Shown here one piece after another: positions 61,446 to 64,000 of a stretch of 64,000 nt of DNA (position 1 is its first letter; every line of letters begins with the position of its first letter). This DNA is from Streptomyces sp. Edi2. GTDB taxonomy: Bacteria > Actinomycetota > Actinomycetes > Streptomycetales > Streptomycetaceae. The position numbers and the translations under genes were made by a program. The notes beneath the pieces are model-generated. The model was not told the DNA's origin. It ran no database searches and was given only the letters and a program-made list of their open reading frames with translations. The stretch is taken from contig NZ_JBEJGX010000001.1 of the NCBI RefSeq assembly GCF_040253635.1, positions 1 to 64,000 on the forward strand, given 5' to 3'.

Positions 61446-62004
61446 GGCGACCGGGCCGGCGGCGATGATGCGGTGGAGGACCAGGGCGTAGCCGTCGGCG
61501 CTGGCGGCGAACAGCGGGCAGCCCACAACAGCCCCGGCGCCGGGAGAGGTGCTCTGTCGCAGTCGCCCTGCTGCCCTACCGGCCACCGATTGACCGGATC
61601 ACCTCTGCCGCCTCCCGGTCGCTGCGCAAGGACAGCTCGGTCGCGAGGGCGGACAGCTTTCCGGCCATCACCATCAGCAGGCTTGGCAGGATGCACTCCC
61701 CATCGGATCCGGCCTCAGCGATCCGCGCGTAGGACTTCCCCAGCTCAACGGAGAATTCGGCCTCCAGGCCAGCACCTTCCTCCTGCGGGGACCTCGACGC
61801 GGGGAGGGTGAGGTGTTCCATCCCGCGGTCGGTCATCAGGTAGGCCAGGCGAACACATTCCTGATCGAGAACGGTCATGTCGATGTACACGCGGGACCCC
61901 TTCGCGATAGTGCAGGTGTCCTACATAACAGACAGCATCGACAAACCGTACGATCTGTCCTTCGGGGCACGCCCCGTGGCGTCCCGGTGAGCGCAGCGGC
62001 TGGG
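61446..62004. repeat. ~555-bp near-identical direct repeat, copy B (copy A 48342-48894)
   Basis: Matches copy A as described there; the right edge is sharp (identical to 'gcgcagcggctggg', then unrelated). Contains the second copy of the 104-aa gene. Confidence 0.9.
61576..61890 (-). CDS. Unknown 104-aa protein (copy of 48466-48780)
   Basis: GTG at 61890 with the same ribosome site as the first copy. The differences are Cys17 to Tyr and a few conservative changes near residues 31-37 and 95; the frame is intact. MYIDMTVLDQECVRLAYLMT ... EVIRSIGGR. Both copies keep ~80 bp of identical upstream DNA, so both should be expressed alike. Confidence 0.75.
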   Translation of the reverse strand: MYIDMTVLDQECVRLAYLMTDRGMEHLTLPASRSPQEEGAGLEAEFSVELGKSYARIAEAGSDGECILPSLLMVMAGKLSALATELSLRSDREAAEVIRSIGGR

Positions 62005-63082
62005 CGCGTACTCGTGTCCGTCGCGCGGACCGGGCCTGCTCAGGTACCCCACCGCAGGACCGACTACGAGCACAGCACGGCCTACGGCGCGAAGGCATTG
62101 CGGGCGCCGCAACACCCCACCCAGCGGCCAGAGTCCGGCCAGGCACCCCGGCGGTCCCAGTCACCTGACAGGCGGGCGGTGCCGGGCTCAACGTCCCCCG
62201 GCGCAGAGCGCGATGCGGCGCAGGCGCTGGGCGGCTCCGGCCAGCAGGGGCGGAAGGCACCCCGACGTCCCCGCCAGGTGACGGGCGGCGCCAGGTACCA
62301 GCGAGCAGGCCGGGGCCGCCGGACACCGAGCTCAACGGTGTCCGGCGGACGACGGGGCGGAAGGCGGGGAGCGGGCGCCCTTCTGGGCCGGCCCGGTATG
62401 GCCGGTACGGCGCAGAAGGGGCGCGGCCGCCCGTACATGGCGGCCGCACCACGCCGGCGCACCCGCGGCGCCCGAGCGGAACGAGCAGACGCCGGCCGCC
62501 CGCTCCCACCCCTACGTCCTGTTTCCCGTCCAGTCGGAGCCGTGAGCCACGCCGTACGCGCTGGCCGGGCGCCCCTGGGTGCTTCGGTGTGCGCCGGTCA
62601 GGCGCAGCGGGCAGCCGGTCGAGGAGGTCGCGAACAGCCGGCGCCCCGCGGCGACGTCGCCGGCAGCCGCCGCATTCCCGGGCTCGCGGTGGCCACGGGG
62701 TGCGAACAACTCCCCCACCACCGCCGTAGCTTGGCGGACGGCGCGGCGAGGCTGCGGTGGAGAGCCGGCCCGGTCATGCCGGGGCGGGCACGACGCCGCC
62801 CTGGCGCGGAGGCAGAAGCCGGGACACCGGGTCATGGGCGGGCGCGGCGCTACGGAGCTCGGCGGCGGGCCGCGGTATGTCCGGCCGCCGGCGACGCACT
62901 GTCACGCCGCATCCCGCGAAACGGGACGGAATCGCTCGACCGACAGCGGCAACAGGCGGACGGGGCCGGGACCGACGGACGGCCGGACGCCGCGAGGCGG
63001 GCCGGTAGACGGACAGCCAGTGGCGCGGTCCAACGGGCGAGCTGCGGCCTAAGGCTGCGGTTCACCTGACCGCACGGGCCAT
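62005..63082. other. No gene seen
   Basis: Frames on both strands are of shadow quality (Arg/Gly/Pro-rich, no ribosome site). The minus strand has scattered phrases such as CPGFCLRARAA without context. It separates the second repeat copy from the last gene. Confidence 0.4.
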
Positions 63083-63634
63083 CTACGGGTGGGCGTGCTG
63101 CTGGTCCTCGGCCAGGGCAAGCTGGGCGTAGGCCAGGAGCAGATAAGGCCGGCCGGTTGCAGCTCCACGGCCGGGGACTGTGCCCTCGGCGGTGACGCCG
63201 GCCAGGAACTCAGTGGCGGCTCGCAGGCACTGAGAGGCGATCGTGAGCCGCAACTGCGCCCCGGCGTCTTCGTAGTGGGCGCCGGTCACCTTGCACTCGA
63301 CGAGCTCGGCGACGGTACGAGCACCCAGCTCCAGGAGCTCGCGGTCGGCAGACGGCTGCCCGGGCCGGGCCAACTGGTCGTGGGCCCGGCGCAGATACTC
63401 TCCGCCCAGGAGAACACCCACACTGGGGGTCGGCCCCGTCTCGGGGTCGGTGGTGACCGAGGACAGGAAACCGGCGGCGGCCTGCAGGCACTGCGTGGCC
63501 ATAGTGAGCAGCAGCTGCGCCCCGCGGTCCTCGTAGTGGGCGCAGGTCACCTCGCGCTCGACGAGACCGGCGACGGTACGAGCACCCGATTCCAGGAGCT
63601 CGCGGCCGGCTGCCACCGGAATGGGATCGGGCAC
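63083..63634 (-). CDS. 183-aa protein built of two tandem repeats
   Basis: GTG at 63634 after GAGGAGTGCACC. Unit 1: RELLESGARTVAGLVEREVT, CAHYEDRGAQLLLTMATQCL, QAAAGFLSSVTTD. Unit 2: RELLELGARTVAELVECKVT, GAHYEDAGAQLRLTIASQCL, RAATEFLAGVTAE. The ~85-residue units are ~65% identical, helical and contain a conserved Cys and 'HYED'. Family unknown. Three GTGCAC sites lie around and upstream of the start. Confidence 0.75.
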   Translation of the reverse strand: MPDPIPVAAGRELLESGARTVAGLVEREVTCAHYEDRGAQLLLTMATQCLQAAAGFLSSVTTDPETGPTPSVGVLLGGEYLRRAHDQLARPGQPSADRELLELGARTVAELVECKVTGAHYEDAGAQLRLTIASQCLRAATEFLAGVTAEGTVPGRGAATGRPYLLLAYAQLALAEDQQHAHP

Positions 63635-63635
63635 G

Positions 63636-63701
63636 GTGCACTCCTCGGTCGCCGACAGTCGCCTGACAGTGCACGACCCTAGCGGCCGCACGACCGTGCA
63701 C
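63636..63701. promoter_or_regulatory. Three GTGCAC palindromes at the 63634 gene start
   Basis: GTGCAC at 63636-63641, 63669-63674 and 63696-63701. Three exact hexamer palindromes in 66 bp immediately upstream of the start suggest operator half-sites, though chance in GC-rich DNA is possible. Confidence 0.4.
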
Positions 63702-64000
63702 ACTCCGGTTCCCGGATCGCGTCGGCGGCGGGCCTGCCGCCGACGCGTTCCTCCCCGCGTGCCAGGCCCTGCCGCGGCTCCGGTCGACGACGGCGCCGTG
63801 CACCGGCCCGGCGGAGCACTCTGGCCCGGCCCGACGCGGAGCCGCGAGCTGCGCCGGAGAAGGCCAGCCGAGCACGGGGCGGGCGGGACCCGCAGGCGTG
63901 TCAGCGCGCGGCGCACGGCGGCGTTGCCGGGCCCGAAAAGGCGGGGGCGCAGGCCCGCGGGGCGGGGGGCAGTGCCCCGCCGACGCGCAGGCCAGGCGCA
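63702..64000. other. No gene seen at the window edge
   Basis: GC-rich and able to form several small hairpins (for example GGGGC...GCCCC near 63960-63990). It does not match the known Streptomyces telomere start as far as I can tell. Confidence 0.3.

Noticed and set aside
1..64000. CRISPR array
   Set aside because: No series of short identical repeats with regular unique spacers was found, and no Cas motif was seen.
63702..64000. Streptomyces telomere at the window end
   Set aside because: Small hairpins are present but no typical terminal palindrome series; GC-rich DNA gives such hairpins by chance.

Overview
The window is very GC-rich actinobacterial DNA of Streptomyces or Kitasatospora type. 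The signs are strong G/C third-position bias in the clear genes, GGAGG-type ribosome sites with ATG/GTG/TTG starts, lasso-peptide enzymes of the actinobacterial split B1/B2 type, and IS110, IS630 and IS481 relatives. No rRNA, ribosomal, core metabolic, replication, partition or transfer gene was recognised. Three short tRNA arrays, many small genes of unknown function, several insertion sequences and a high density of broken genes point to an accessory replicon, such as a giant linear plasmid, or to a chromosome arm. That assignment is inference; no telomere or origin was identified.

Layout. 0.6-4 kb: one large gene on the minus strand, broken by several frameshifts. 4-7.5 kb: small unknown genes, nearly all with one or two frameshifts, and two copies of a long-spaced inverted-repeat operator. 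8-14 kb: regulator remnants, four compact minus-strand genes, and two related minus-strand tRNA arrays, each behind its own TTGAC-type promoter. 14.4-15.1 and 21.5-25.7 kb: plus-strand runs of small intact unknown genes, each behind a TTGACA-N17/18-TAAATT promoter. 15.1-20.5 kb: an IS481 remnant, a 58-bp palindrome, intact genes with operator-like sites, and a decayed FAD oxidoreductase. 26-41 kb: mostly unknown or GNAT-type genes, an endonuclease VII-like gene paired with a small Cys-rich gene, and gene remnants. 42.3-46.1 kb: another promoter with a strongly structured leader, three unknown genes, a Glu-Arg-Trp tRNA array and a 421-aa two-repeat protein. 46.1-47.4 kb: an IS110 element.

The best-defined system is at 48.9-54.4 kb. 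A TPR-type regulator is divergent from a five-gene, translationally coupled operon: lasso precursor, lasso cyclase, RRE (B1), transglutaminase-like protease (B2) and a protein-isoaspartate-type O-methyltransferase. This is the architecture of aspartimide- or methyl-ester-modified lasso peptides. The predicted core starts exactly where leader spacing demands and offers Asp9 for ring closure followed by an Asp-Gly pair. No dedicated exporter is adjacent.

54.9-64 kb holds an unknown gene, an IS630 element with an opposite-strand passenger gene, two more TTGACA/TAAATT-driven unknown genes, a near-identical copy of a ~555-bp segment from 48.3 kb, and a small gene made of two tandem repeats.

Two themes tie the window together. 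First, seven near-identical strong promoters (five on plus-strand unknown operons, two on tRNA arrays) suggest a co-expressed unit. Second, one gene family (recognisable by 'AAARELLVP', 'RGQLVRPG' and a C-terminal 'AGEvDatRT') recurs as broken copies from end to end, showing repeated duplication and decay beside intact genes.
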